From: Delphinapterus leucas
Lineage: Eukaryota > Chordata > Mammalia > Artiodactyla > Monodontidae
NCBI RefSeq assembly: GCF_002288925.2
Contig: NW_022098001.1
Location: 4,736,163 to 4,800,162 of the forward strand
DNA: 64,000 nt
Direction: 5' to 3'
Shown here: piece by piece, positions 1-11,604 of the stretch
Numbering within the stretch: the stretch's first letter is position 1
Layout of the letters: each line of letters begins with the position of its first letter
Translations under genes and position numbers: made by a program
The notes under the pieces: model-generated
Told to the model about the DNA's origin: nothing
Seen by the model: only the letters and a program-made list of their open reading frames with translations
The model's database searches: none

Positions 1-9
1 TTGCTGGCT

Positions 10-1121
10 CTAATACCTTATGGGCTGTTGTTGGTCCCTGTGTTTTGGGGTGTGTACCCCAAGGGCATTCTCTTCCTTTTCATATACAAAAAGGAAAACG
101 GGAATTTGATAATTGGGATGCCCAAGGGAAGCAGGGGTCATCAAACTCTCCTTTAAGACTTTGAAAGCTACGTTGTCCAGTTCTTCCCATAAAATTGGGT
201 CACGTTTGTTATTGTTTAGTAAAACATACAGAGGTTTGGCCATGAGAGAGAAATTTGGATCCAATTCTGGCAATAACCAACTTGTCCGAGAAAACCTCAC
301 AATTGGTGCTTAGTTTTGGATTTCGGGAAACTTAGGACACCATGAAGTCTATCTGATCTAGGTGTAGTCCTTATTCTCATGTCAGATGCCATAAATATCA
401 CACCTGGGTCTGGGCAAAGTGCAATTTTTCTTTGGTGACCTTATATTCCCTTAAGGCTAAAAACTTTAGTAGGGAGGCTTGAGAAGGAGAACAAAGAAGC
501 AAATCATCCACATATTACAACAAAGTAGAACCCCTAGGGAAATGTATACCATTCAAATCAACCTCCAGGATTTGTGAGAAATAAGAAGGATTCTCTGAGG
601 CATTACTGTCCAGGTGAATTGTTTTTCTTCCCAAGTGAAGGCAAAAATGTATTGGCTACCTTCATCAACTGGAATACTAAAGAATGCACTGCATAAATCA
701 ATATACAGTAAAGAATTTCCTTTCAGTGGGAATGGATATTAGTGCCACATGAGGGTTAAGAACAACAGAGTGTCGAGGGATAACAATGTTGTTTATTGCT
801 TGGAGGTCCTGGACAAACCTCCCCACTGAGCCCTTAGGTTTTCTTACTGATAAACAGGAACGCTACAGGGTCTGGTACAAAAGATAATGAAACCTGAGCC
901 TTGTAATCTTCTCCTATGGGCTTTATGCCTTGAAGGGCTGCTTTACCTCCAGGGTATTGATTCATCCTGGGAAGAGATTTTGAGGAAATTATGTGGATCT
1001 TGATGGGTGGTCCACCGTGAATTTTGCTGATACCAGTTGAAGATTTTGCCCATAAGGAAGGTGGTAGCTGATTCAAATTGGGCCAAATGATTGGTGTTTC
1101 CAGAATTTTCTCTAGTACCAT
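10..1121 (-). pseudogene. ERV reverse transcriptase remnant (pol)
   Basis: The segment at 1121-834 resembles the fingers region at the start of a gammaretroviral reverse transcriptase. The polymerase active-site motif YVDD is legible on the minus strand at 514-503. The codon just before it, at 517-515, is a TAA stop. A 96-codon stretch at 300-10 matches the thumb/connection region, ending in the block that leads to RNase H. Frames change between the blocks, so several indels have accumulated. The gene would have encoded the DNA polymerase of the provirus. This copy cannot make it. The retroviral origin is clear; the subfamily is not. Confidence 0.78.
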
Positions 1122-1384
1122 CAGAGGTGGGACAAATAAAAGGTGTTAAAGATATTATTTAATTCACCTGGTTGGTTACTTTGACAACTACTGCCAAATA
1201 CTAGAATTATTAACCCCTTTCGGGAGAAAGAAATTCTAACATTATACTTCTCTAAGAAGTCTTCATCTATAAATAGGTAGAGGTGGAGGAACTAAGTAGA
1301 AAAGAGTGTGTATCTCTCAAAGGGCTTGAACAAAAGGGAATATGTTCAGAGACAGGAACCTCTTGAGGTTCACTAAGAACTCCA

Positions 1385-1567
1385 CTATTTGAACTGGTTT
1401 ACTACTCTGACACAGGCGCTGCTCGATAGAGTGGGGTTGAGCACTGAAAGTATGTCTCCATTGTCAGTCTGGACTGGAAGAGATTCATCCTCATCTGGAG
1501 AAATGTTTCTCCAAGCTGAGTCAGACACAGGGTTGGGAAGAGCACCTGTAGTTCCCTGGAGTCCCAT
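1385..1567 (-). pseudogene. ERV aspartic protease remnant
   Basis: This 60-codon open stretch resembles the N-terminal half of a retroviral aspartic protease, the enzyme that cleaves Gag-Pol in the budding particle. The position of the catalytic Asp-Thr-Gly triad appears as Asp-Asn-Gly around residues 35-37 (about 1465-1457), followed by the hydrophobic residues expected after the active site. The flap and C-terminal half are missing. It sits directly upstream, in the minus-strand sense, of the reverse transcriptase remnant, as expected for pro-pol. The match is short, so identification leans partly on context. The changed triad would be inactive in any case. Confidence 0.5.
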
Positions 1568-1605
1568 CGTGAAGAATTGGGAGGATGCTGGAAAGGCTGG
1601 TTAGA

Positions 1606-2237
1606 GGGTTCATGGTGTTTTAAGTTAATTTTAAGATTAACTTAAAATCAAGTAATCAAGAAATAGTCAACAAAAATTTCTTATGCTTGCAAAGTTCTCA
1701 GTAGAATGCTATTTAGCTTTTGCGTATTATTGCCAAGAGAATGAGAATTCCATAACGATTATTTTTTGCAGTAGTTTTTACTGCATCCTAACCTTAGCTT
1801 ATCACATAAAGGTAATTATTGTCTGCTGAGCATTTAGACAAAGAAGTAAAAGCCTTTTTAAAATTGTCTGTAGTGGGTGTCAATATTTTTCTTTTAAGTG
1901 ATAAGCCTACTATTACAGTATTTCATTTAAAAGTACAGTTTTTCCTGTACCAAGGTTATTTATTGGAATTGACTATTTCTATATAATCTGTTTATAATTT
2001 TTGATATTGCAATATGTAGCATAAACAGAAATAAATTTCATTGAGGCAGAATTCTTTCAGCAGAGCTGCTTACCTGGATTTGTTGTCTTTGTGTAAAGAA
2101 TCTTAAGTCAAATAGTCAAGTCAGTTACTGTTCAGGTTTGTATATTTGAATAACTCTGGAGTTCTTTACCTTCAATAAGAGGTATACTGATGTATGAACG
2201 GGTAAAAGTAAGTATGAAGATGTATGAAGATAAGACT
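1606..2237. other. No recognisable feature
   Basis: AT-rich sequence without a convincing reading frame or repeat family. The right boundary of the retroviral fragment is inferred from loss of similarity and could lie 50-100 bases either way. Confidence 0.4.
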
Positions 2238-2460
2238 CATATAGCCCTTACTGTATGCCAAGGACTGTTCTAGGCCACTCATATGTAATAACTCATTTAA
2301 TCTTTACAACAACCTTAGAAGGAAGGTGCCATCATTATCTCCTTTTGAAAGTTAAAGACATTAACTTCCCAAGGTCTCATAGGTATGAAGTGCTAAAGTC
2401 AAGATTTGAAACCTCAAAGCCTAGCTCCAGTTCAACTCCTTAACCACTATAATATATTGC
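2238..2460 (+). repeat. MIR SINE
   Basis: An ancient mammalian tRNA-derived SINE. The core reads like the MIR consensus in plus orientation: a block resembling tatgccaagcactgttctagg, then aactcatttaatc, caacaacc, a degraded gaaactgagg-type segment, and aaggtc..atag with a final agatttgaa. Divergence is high, as expected for an element older than placental mammals. Confidence 0.8.
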
Positions 2461-2529
2461 TTCTCACAAACATGGACCTTTTGGACAATAATTTGACTCA
2501 TATTTAAGAATTTATAAATTATATAAAGA

Positions 2530-4255
2530 TACCCTGTTTTCAATTTCCAGATCTATTAGCCAACCCTGAGCAAGAACAACAAACCATGAGGCATCACATT
2601 TCCTGACTGCAAAACATATTACAAAGCAGCAGTAATCAAAAGAGTATGGTACTGGCATAAAAACAGATATACAGATCAATGGAACAGAATCAAGAGCAAA
2701 GAAATAAACCCATGCATATACTGTCAACTAATTTTCAACAAGGGCACCAAGAATACAAAATGGGGAAAGGATGGATAGTCTCCATGGTGTTGGGAAAATT
2801 GGATATCCACATGCAAAAGAATAAATTTGGATTCCTATATCACACTATACAGAAAATTCAACTAAAAATCGATTAAAAAGTTAAATGTAAAATCTGGAAC
2901 TATAAAACTTCTAGAAGAAAACATAGAGGAAAACACCCTTGGCACTGGTCTTGGCAATTGTTTTTTGGATCTGCCACCAAAAGCACAGGCAACAAAATAA
3001 AAAAATAAACAAATGGGACTCCATCATACTAAAATGTTCCTACACAGCCAAAGAAACAATCAACAAAATGAAAAGGCAGCCTATAGAATGGGAAAAAAAT
3101 ATTTGCACACCACCTATCTGATAAGGAGTTAATATCCAAAATTTATAAGGAACTCCTTCAACTCAATAGCAAGAAACAAATAACCTAATTTAAAAAATGA
3201 GCAAAGTACCTGAATAGGCATTTCTCAAAGAAGACAAAAATGGCCAATGGGTACCTGAAAAGGTGCTCAACATCAGTAATCATCAGGGAAATGCAAATTA
3301 AAACCACAATGAGATATTACCTCACACCTACTAGGATGGCTATTATTTTTAAAAAAAAGAAGATAACAAATGTTGGTGAGAATATGGATTAAAGGGAACG
3401 CTGGTAGGAATGTAAATTGACAAAACCATCATGGAAAACATCAAGGTTCTCCAAAAAATTCAAAATAGAACTAGCAATCCCACTTCTGGGTATTTACCCA
3501 AACAAACTGAAATCAAGATCTCAAAAAGGTAGCTTCAGTCCCATGTTCATTGCAGCATTATTCACAATAACCAACATATGGAAACAACCTAACTGTCCAT
3601 TAATGGATGGATAAATTAGAAAATGTGGTATGGAATATTATTTAGCCTTAAAAAAAGAAGGAAATGTTGCGATTTGTGACAACATGAATGGACCTGGAAG
3701 ACATTATACTAAGTGAAGTAAGCCAGATACAGAAAGATAAATACTGTATGATCTCATTTTTATGTGAATCTAAAATAGTCAAACTCGTAGAAGCAGAGAG
3801 TAGAATGGTGATTGCCATGCACTAGGGATGGGGGGAAATGGGGAGGTGATGGTCAAAAGGTACAAAGTTTCAGTTATACAAGATAAATAAGTTCTGGAGA
3901 TCTTCTACTTAGCATAGTGTCTATAGTTACCAATTCAGTATTATATACTTAAAATTTTCTAAGAGGGCAAATCTTACGTTAAGTGTTCTAAACACACATA
4001 CACGCACTACTACTGCTACTACTAGTAGTACTACTACCACTACTAATAAGAAAGGAGGTAAGAAGAAACTCTGGGAGGTGATGGATATATCCATGGTCTT
4101 GATGGGGGTGATGGTTTCACAGGTGTATACTTATTCAAAACTCATTGAGTTGTATACAATAAATATGTACAACTTTTTACATTTCAGTCATACCTCAATA
4201 ATGCAACTTGAACAATTCCAAGTATTCTATTATAACTGGTATAGCAGCAAACTCC
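2530..4255 (+). mobile_element. LINE-1 3' part (ORF2 C-terminus and 3' UTR), sense
   Basis: A 5'-truncated old L1. Sense frames give typical ORF2 C-terminal peptides around 2679-2876 (RSMEQN-type start), 2939-3121 and 3417-3614 (the PLLGIYPN block). The 3' UTR follows from about 3700, with the AGAGAGTAGAATGGTGATTGCC-like segment at 3797 and an end near 4255 (tgtatacaataaatatg..cctcaataatg). Stops and frameshifts break ORF2. The style suggests an L1M-type family that predates the cetacean radiation. Confidence 0.85.
4006..4044. repeat. Imperfect (TAC)n microsatellite in L1 3' UTR
   Basis: About 13 trinucleotide units that switch strand sense in the middle. This creates a 14-base perfect palindrome, tactactagtagta, within the tract. 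Confidence 0.85.
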
Positions 4256-5394
4256 ACTAAGTTTAGTCTACTTCAGATGTCCATTCATTCTACAAATATT
4301 TATTGCTGTGGGTGAATACTTTTAGTAGACCTCTTGTTTTTGTTTATTCTGCACCCATTCTTTTTACTGATAGCAGCATTCCTATTTTGTTTGGGAAACT
4401 ACACATTCCCCACCATAATCCTTAGATGTGCCCAAACTAGCTTAATAGGACACTATCATGAAAATTTGAATCTTAAGCAGAGTTTTACAAGGATAGAAAA
4501 TAGCAGTGATTTTTCTTTATAGTATGGTCTCACTCATTTGTTCATCCTGCTTTCTAGCTCACTGTAACTACCATGTTACCTACCTTTTTTTAAAAATGGT
4601 TCCTCAGTTTTTCTTTTGATGTTGTGGGCTAATCCATGCCCTTTTGATAATTTTTTTTTTTTTTTTGGTTAAGTTAGCCTGAGTGTATTTGTTGCTTGCA
4701 TACAAGCTAATAGTTGATAGAGAAATAAAACTGAATCCTTCTCTCATAGAACTTATAGTCTAGTAGGAGAGGCTACTATATCAATAAAAATATTAATAAA
4801 AATGTTAATTCCTCATAGAAAATACTCCTATCACATGCAGAGTTAACCATATGACAATAAGGGAAGTATGGGAGGCCAAAGACGTACATAAGAATGAATC
4901 CACATTGGACTTGCTAGGTCAGGAAGATTTCCTCAAAGCATTAGTGCTTAATGTGACATGAAAGATCAATGAAAGTTTCTTGGCAAAAGGAAAGTATCTA
5001 AGGCAGAGAGAGTAGCATATATAATGGTCTTAAGGTGATGATGTGATATATTGATAAAGTCAGGGAAATGAAGGAAGGACACTTACTGTGACTGGACCAT
5101 ATAGATTGGGAAAGCATAGAAAGACTGCTTTGAAAAGATAAAATCATGCATGGCTTTGTGAGCAGTGTTAAGGAATTTGGACATTGGTTTAAAAGTACTG
5201 AGGAGCCATCTAAGGAATTTAAATGAGAAAGAGACAAAATTAATTTTTAAAAATTAAAGATTTAAGAAAAATTACTCGAGCAATGTTGGGAATTTACTGG
5301 AATAATTTAAGCCCAGAGGCAGGGAGGTCAGTTTGGAGGTTGCTTTAGTAACCCAGTCCAAATCTGATTGTGGACTGATCTAATGTGGAGGCAG
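4256..5394. other. Unassigned sequence with a short T-run
   Basis: AT-rich sequence with no reading frame I would support. A run of about 17 T residues occurs near 4650-4667 and could be the tail of a very decayed antisense retroposon. Nothing else is recognised. Confidence 0.4.
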
Positions 5395-5870
5395 CATTTG
5401 CAACAACATGCATGGACCTAGAGAGTATTACACTAAGTGAAGTAAGCCAGACGGAGAAAGACAAATACCATATGATATCGCTTATATGCGGAATCTACAA
5501 ACATGATACAAATGAACTTATATACAAAACAGAAATAGATCGACAGACATAGAAAACAAACCTATGGTTACCAAAGGGGAAAGGTGGGGAAAGGGATAAA
5601 CTAGGAGTTTGGGATTAACATATACACACTACTATACATAAAATAGAAAATCTACAAGGACCTACTATATAGCACAGGGAACTATACTCAATATTTTGTA
5701 ATAAACTATAAGGGAAAAGAATCTGAAAAAGAATATATATAAGTACATGTATATATAGATATGTATATATGTACATGTATATATAGCTGAATCACTTTCT
5801 TATACATCCGAAACTAACACAGCACTGTAAATCAGCTTTACTTCAATTTAAAAAAGAGAGTATTAGAAAT
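5395..5870 (+). mobile_element. LINE-1 3' end fragment, sense
   Basis: It begins in the last codons of ORF2 (gcatggacctagag..agtgaagtaagcc) and continues through the 3' UTR typical of cetartiodactyl L1s (acagaaatagat..acaaacctatggttacc, ggaactatactcaatattttg). It ends at aaatcagctttacttcaattt and an A-rich tail near 5855-5880. An AT-rich run at 5735-5785 interrupts the 3' UTR. It has no coding capacity. Confidence 0.88.
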
Positions 5871-5880
5871 GAAAAAAACT

Positions 5881-6225
5881 TATTCAGGTTTTCAAAACGT
5901 GTCCTGATTTTAAAATTTTAGAGTGTTATTAGTACAATAAAAGATGGCTTTTTTTTTCTTTTTTTCCTAATAAAAAAATAAAGTGGAAGCAGCAGGGATG
6001 GAGGATAGTTGTTTCATGGAGAAAGATGACAGGACTAGAACTCTGGGAAGATGGCTGCCTGAATGCTGCTCTCTTGCTCTTTGCAGCCATGCCTGTGTTT
6101 TTATAACTCTCCTACCTTAAATGGTGGTAGGCACTATGAGACACAGGGCCCAAAATGTCTTATAACCCAAGGTAGTCCAAACAGAGGAAAATGAGTGGCT
6201 TTTCCCCTTCTCAGGATATGATGTC
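5881..6225. other. Unassigned sequence
   Basis: Contains a T-rich stretch at about 5949-5966 and otherwise no recognised feature. Confidence 0.35.
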
Positions 6226-6796
6226 TGTGGAGGACAAACTCTAGGGTGGCTCCCATGATCACATGGTATTCATGCTCTTGTGCGATTCCCTTCCCCTGAG
6301 TGTGGGCAAGACCTGTAACTTGCTTCTAGCCATACAGAATACAGCAAAGATGGCAGGATGTACCTGATTATGTATACCTGAACACATTATATAAGATTGT
6401 AATCCTTGTCTTGAGAGGAAGCTCCCGTACTCACTAGTTTTGGTGAAGCAACCTGCTCTGCCATGTTGTGAGTTGCCATATAGAGAGGGTCACACAGCAA
6501 GAAGATGAGGGAGACTTGAAGACAAAAGCCAGCAAGGAACTGAGGCCCGTGGTCTGGCAGCCTACGAGGAACTGCGTACTGCCAACAAACAAGTGGGCTT
6601 AAAAGCAGACCCTTTCCCAGTTGATCTCACATGAAAACTCAGCACTAGTGGAAACCTTGATTATAATCTTGCAACGAACCCACCTGGACCATGCCTGGAT
6701 TCCTGCCCAACAGAAACTGTGAGATAATAAATGTGTGTTGTTTTAAGATGCTAAGTTTGTGGTGACATTGTAATGCAGCAATAGGTAATTAATACA
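6226..6796 (+). repeat. MaLR/ERVL-type solo LTR (MLT-like)
   Basis: Starts with TGTGGAGGACAAACTC and ends with the hallmark gagataataaatgtgtgttg..ttttaagatgctaagtttg..taattaatACA, so it has the TG..CA ends of an LTR. The flanking pentamers atgtc and atggc could be a diverged target-site duplication. It is the same family as the LTR at 58414-59158. No internal retroviral sequence is attached, so it is a solo LTR. The exact MLT/MaLR subfamily is uncertain. Confidence 0.7.
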
Positions 6797-9700
6797 ATGG
6801 CCAAGTATTATAAAGCAGCATATTCTGGAAAGAATATAGCTGGTGACAATTTGTGACCCCTGAGGAAACCAGACACTGGCTGCATGCCTGGTCTCCTTGG
6901 CCTCCAAAAGCTTAAAAAGAGAACAAGGTACCAGGGAAGGTAAGTATTGGGAGGCTTGCTCTAGTTGCTTAGGGGTCATCTGGCTTTAAATCCCCAGGAA
7001 ACAAGGGGAGAGAATGTGACAACTTCTACACTGTGGAATGGCTGACACTGAGGATATTCTAGCAATCAGACATGATCCCAACAAAGAATAACAACCCTTC
7101 TGAGGAGGCCCAGTAGCCAGAGCAAAAATGTCAATCAGCATACCTAGAGTCCACGTAGAGTGAAATAATTTCTAGAAGGAAATTGGTGCCCATAAGAATA
7201 GAAAAAATAATAAAGCACTTAGGTAAAGTCAAGTCTAACTAAAAAAATGTAATTTTTTATTAATTATTAAGTTCCCAATGTAAATTGGGTAAATTTAAGG
7301 AAAGAATGATCACTGTTGATTGCCAAATTAATGATTTGGAACTTCAAAAGGAAGATTATTGTAAAAGGGAAAAAGGGATTACTTACAGTGTTTTAGGCAT
7401 ATCATATGAAAAATAAAAACACATACATATCCTGGAAATAATTTCGAAATCCAAGAAATAGAGAAAAATCCTGCAAATAACAAGTAATCTGTAAATGAAA
7501 AGCATCAGGCTTCTCTTCTGCAACATTGGAAGCTAGAAGATATTGGAATAACATCTCCTACTACTAAGAGAAATTACTGAACCCAACCAAAATATTACTT
7601 GTGATAGTGAAAAGAAAGATATGTGTAAAAATTCAGAGATTCAAATATATTGTTAGGTACGCTTTCTGAAGAAAATAAGGATGAAAGGACACTAACCAAA
7701 ACAAATAAACAATAAAACACCAGAATGAAAACTTCATGACAGAAAAAGATGAGAAGAAAGATGGTGGTCAATAAACTTAGTTATAAATATATAATTACTC
7801 TAAAGGTCTGGGAATTGTTAACATGGGTTGGTAGCTCCATACTGAAAAGGAATTTTTTGATAATAACCTAAAGGTGAAAGCATTAAATTCTCTGAAATAA
7901 AATCTTGATGCGGGGGTGAACTTAGAGTGAGGGAAGAAGTCAAAATATTCCAGAGTTCTCATTTTGGGTGAGGATGAGATGAAAGAGGAAAAGGAAGAAG
8001 GAAGTGAAATTTTACAAGAGCTCAGTTGAGAGCTGTTGAATTCCATGGCACTTCCTTTATAATATTATTAAATGACTGGGCATTTCAGTTATTTTTTAGT
8101 AGGTTACTGAAGAATCACTTCATGCCCAATATTTCATGAATCACAATACTATAAATTACCATTATACCATTTACCTCACCATTTTTCTCCACTTCTGCTA
8201 AGCACCTTGGAACTTTAACACAGTAAAGACCTTTTTCATTCAGTAAATCATTAATGAGTGACAAGGGCTATGTATATTCAGTGGGGTTTTCCTAAATGCT
8301 TTGTTTCTTTTGACAATTACTAAAATTGCTATTTTGGGTACCATCAAATGTATGATCTCCACACTCCTAACAATTCTTCCAACTGCAGGAAGGTTGGAAC
8401 TGCAGCAACCTAAAAAAGTACCTGTAATGATTACCCTTCAGTGCTGCACAGCATCTCTCCAGGTAACACCCCTTCTCATGTTCCTTAGCCTTCCTGTTAT
8501 GATCTGTATTCTTGGGTGTTCAAGCATTCTTGCCTTGTGAATGTGTTTCTCTTTGCTATTTTGGATCCTTGCCTCCACTATGATGGCCTAGGTATGTGCA
8601 GTCTCTGCAATAACCCTTGTCACTAAACTCTTTTGTCTCCTCACAATGTCTGCTACATACCCTCAAGGCTCTAGCTCTGGCTTAGCACTTCAGGCTCCCT
8701 TTTGCCCAAGGAAGTAAGTTCAGACAAATTGCATTGTAGATAATGTTTTCCATGGCAGATTACTTTCTCAAATGGAATCTTACTTAGAACCTTGAAAACA
8801 GCTTGTTTCTCATTAGAGAAGTCTAGGGGAGCAAGAAGCCCATGCACTCATCCTTTTAATCATGTGAAGACCTTCAGAAGAATATTTCCCAAATATAAAC
8901 CCTTGTATACACCATCATTTCTAGTTTATTTAACAATATTCTTTAAGGAGGATCACTTTTATTCTTAAATAAATTTAGTTAAAAATCAAAATGTAGGTGT
9001 GAAAGCAGAAAGGATCACAGCTCCAGATGACAGAACTGAACTAAGGCTTGAGATGTCAAAATAGAACCCAGAGAAGTGGTCTGGGGCTGGCTGTCCAGGT
9101 TCCAAGACCTAGTACACAAGAAAAGAGGAGGATGGTAAGAGCAAGGGGAAGGAAAGAAGCAGCTGGACCTCAGCTATCCAATCAACATCTCGAAGATGTT
9201 GAGAAGGGAAAACTGAATAAGGAAAAAGAAAAAGAAGAGGGGAAATTGGAGGACAGTGAATCTGAAATCAATAGAGAGATGCTGAAGCCACAGTATCAGT
9301 AGTTTTGCAGATACTGTTGATATTATCACAAATACTGAAGAAGGAACTCTGAACTGAGAGGAATTTGAAGCTGTGTGGATTGATATGGGAATAGGGGGTG
9401 GGCTGAGAAAATGGGAAGCTAGGGACTAAAATTTAGGCAGGGTAGTTGTTTGGGAAAATAGGGGTGAATGGGGAGTACAAAGAAGCAGTTGAGGCCCAAG
9501 TTGAGAAGCTGAGAGAATTAAAGAAAGGAAGTCAAGGTGGCATTGCTAAAATGAGAGTTGAGGGATGATAAAGGGCCAAGGAATGGCTGGAGGGAGGTAA
9601 GCCAGGGTCCCTAAAACATGCCAGGGAGTTTGTGAGGCTCCAATCAGCATCTGAAGAGTGAGGGTGAAGTGTCATTTTGGCATTACTAAAATATTCCTAT

Positions 9701-11076
9701 CAACCAGTGGTATGTCTTGTATGGCATCCTGGCAAACCCTGATATAGAAAAAGTTCTCTGGGTCAAAGTGTAGCTTTCTTAAGCATTTGGACGTGAAATC
9801 TAGGACAATTTATGGGAAAGAGGACCAACTATAACCCCCATATTCATGTCCTCTTGCATTTTATCTAGTTGGTTTACAGGGAAGCACAAACATTGTGAGA
9901 AGGAAGAAGGTTACTGTTAGAAGGAGAAACCTGCATTGTGTTTGATTTCATGGTATTCTAGGTAAGCAATTACATAACACCACTGAAGGGAATGATGAAA
10001 TTTATTCATATAGTAATATTAAATATACTGTATTCAGGGATTTAAAAAAATGTCTTGGCCTGGAAAATGTTACAGGGTATAGAGGCGTTAACCTGTGCTT
10101 AAAACTTTAATAGCTAAGCCATCTTGAGAGCTGATGATCATTAACACAACTTGGAACTACAAATCTGAATCCAGAAAACTTTGAAAAAAAATATTTATCA
10201 TTATCCCAGGTCCTTTAATGGGAGAGGGTTAGTGATTAAGCGATTTTCTCTCAGCTCCAGCCCATTTTCTCTGGTTGGCTTTGTGATGCTAGAGCTGATA
10301 CTCTGCAAATTACATTTCTCTTTTGCCATCTGGCTCCTTGTTAAGTTTAGCCAATAGTTGGGCACTAGGGGGAAGCTAAAAAAATAGGAGAGGGAAGGAA
10401 GAATTTGCTCCTTCCTATTTGCTTGCCATTCCTATCAGTGTCACCCCACCAATGGCTCTTCTCCCTGATTTTATAAACAGTTTGTTCCAGCCTTCAGATT
10501 TTTCTGCCATTCTCGGAATCAACCTCATTGATTCTAAGATGTGAGCCCAAGCTGCATCCATCCCTCAGAGGTCTGGGTTTCAGCTCTGGTTGGCTTTCTG
10601 GGGCCCCTCCTTTAGACTTTTATGTTCTGATAATCCCAACTACCTCTCTTTGTAGAACAGGAAAACCTGGGGTTAGCAGCTGCTTCCTGTAGTTACTATC
10701 TCTGTGTTGCTTTGTGTTTCCATTTTGTAGTGCCAGTGCTCCAATACTAACCAATACTTAACCACCAATAAGTTAACCTCCAATTGATTAACCAATTTCT
10801 TATATTAGATTATCTGTGATTAAACAAAAAACTGTGTGTTTCCATTTTAGTGATTGAATTCCGACTAATTCAGAGAGGTAAATGTCTTCTACAGTGAATT
10901 ACATAAAAAGCTTCTCAAAATTATCTTTAAGTTTACGATTTTCCAAATAATTCTTTTTGCAGTTGTTAACTATCAGCCCACCCACTGTCAGCCAGCTGTC
11001 CCAGCTCATGTTCCACATCTGAAAGCTGTTATCCTGCTACCAATTCCCCATTCTCACATATACATTTCAAAAATAT
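6797..11076. other. Unassigned 4.3 kb stretch
   Basis: No gene or named repeat could be supported. A lysine/glutamate-rich frame at 9048-9302 is discussed among rejected items. The part from about 10200 to 10740 has the look of a very old interspersed repeat, but I cannot name it. Between 10740 and 10800 there is a run of related taacca/ccaata motifs without an obvious role. Confidence 0.35.
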
Positions 11077-11280
11077 GGGGCTTCCCTGGTGGCGCAGTGG
11101 TTGAGTCTGCCTGCCGATGCAGGGGACGCGGGATCGTGCCCCAGTCCGGGAAGATCTCACATGCTGCGGAGTGGCTGGGCCCGTGAGCCATGGTCACTAA
11201 GCCTGTGCGTCCGGAGCCTGTGCTCCGCAACAGGAGAGGCCACAACAGTGAGAGGCAAAAAAAAAAAAAAAAGAAAGAAA
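11077..11280 (+). mobile_element. CHR-2-type SINE
   Basis: A tRNA-derived SINE with the head ggggcttccctggtgg, A-box-like tggcgcagtgg, B-box-like region gggatcgtgcc, and the body with gggcccgtgagccatgg and ccacaacagtgagaggc. It ends in a 16-base A tail followed by gaaagaaa. The usual ccgcgtac block before the tail is missing, so the 3' end is shortened by a few bases. It sits at the left edge of an L1 3' UTR fragment. No clear target-site duplication is seen. Confidence 0.92.
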
Positions 11281-11598
11281 TAGAGAGTAGAATGATGGTT
11301 ACCAGGAGCTAAGAGTGGGGGAAATGGGGAGATGTTGATCAAATGGTACAAACTTCTAGCTATAAGGTGAATAAGTTCTGGGTATCTAACGTACAGCATG
11401 GATTATAATTAATAGTACTGTATTATATACTTTAAAGTTGTTAAGAAAGTAGATCTTAAATGTTATCACCACATGCAAAACAATGGTAATTATATGAGGG
11501 GATATAGGTGTTAACCTACATTTTCGTGGTATTCATTTCACATTATATTCACATATCAAATCATTATGTTGTACACCTTAAACTTACATGTATGTAAG
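11281..11598 (+). mobile_element. LINE-1 3' UTR fragment, sense
   Basis: Closely follows the 3' UTR of the L1 at 2530-4255: agagagtagaatgatggttacc, gggggaaatggggag, caaatggtacaaac, then atcattatgttgtacacc near its right end. It stops near 11595 without a poly(A) tail and abuts an L1 in the opposite orientation. Confidence 0.82.
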
Positions 11599-11604
11599 TT
11601 CCTC

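Larger units (their letters stand above)
1..1605 (-). mobile_element. Class I (gammaretrovirus-like) ERV pro-pol fragment, decayed
   Basis: Read on the minus strand, the pieces follow retroviral order. A protease-like stretch lies at 1567-1385, the start of reverse transcriptase at 1121-834, the polymerase core with its catalytic motif near 514-503, and the thumb/connection region at 300-10. They are in different frames and separated by stops and frameshifts, so nothing is expressed as a full protein. The gag side would lie to the right but is not recognisable beyond about 1.6 kb. The RNase H, integrase and env side runs off the left edge. No LTR is visible in the window. The ERV1 assignment rests on the style of the RT and connection sequence. 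It is inference, but the retroviral pol identity is firm. Confidence 0.8.

Noticed and set aside
9048..9302. 84-codon lysine/glutamate-rich frame (plus strand) that could be a small gene
   Set aside because: The composition follows the local purine-rich DNA, there is no domain, no upstream promoter signal or downstream poly(A) site I could defend, and the length is within chance for such sequence.
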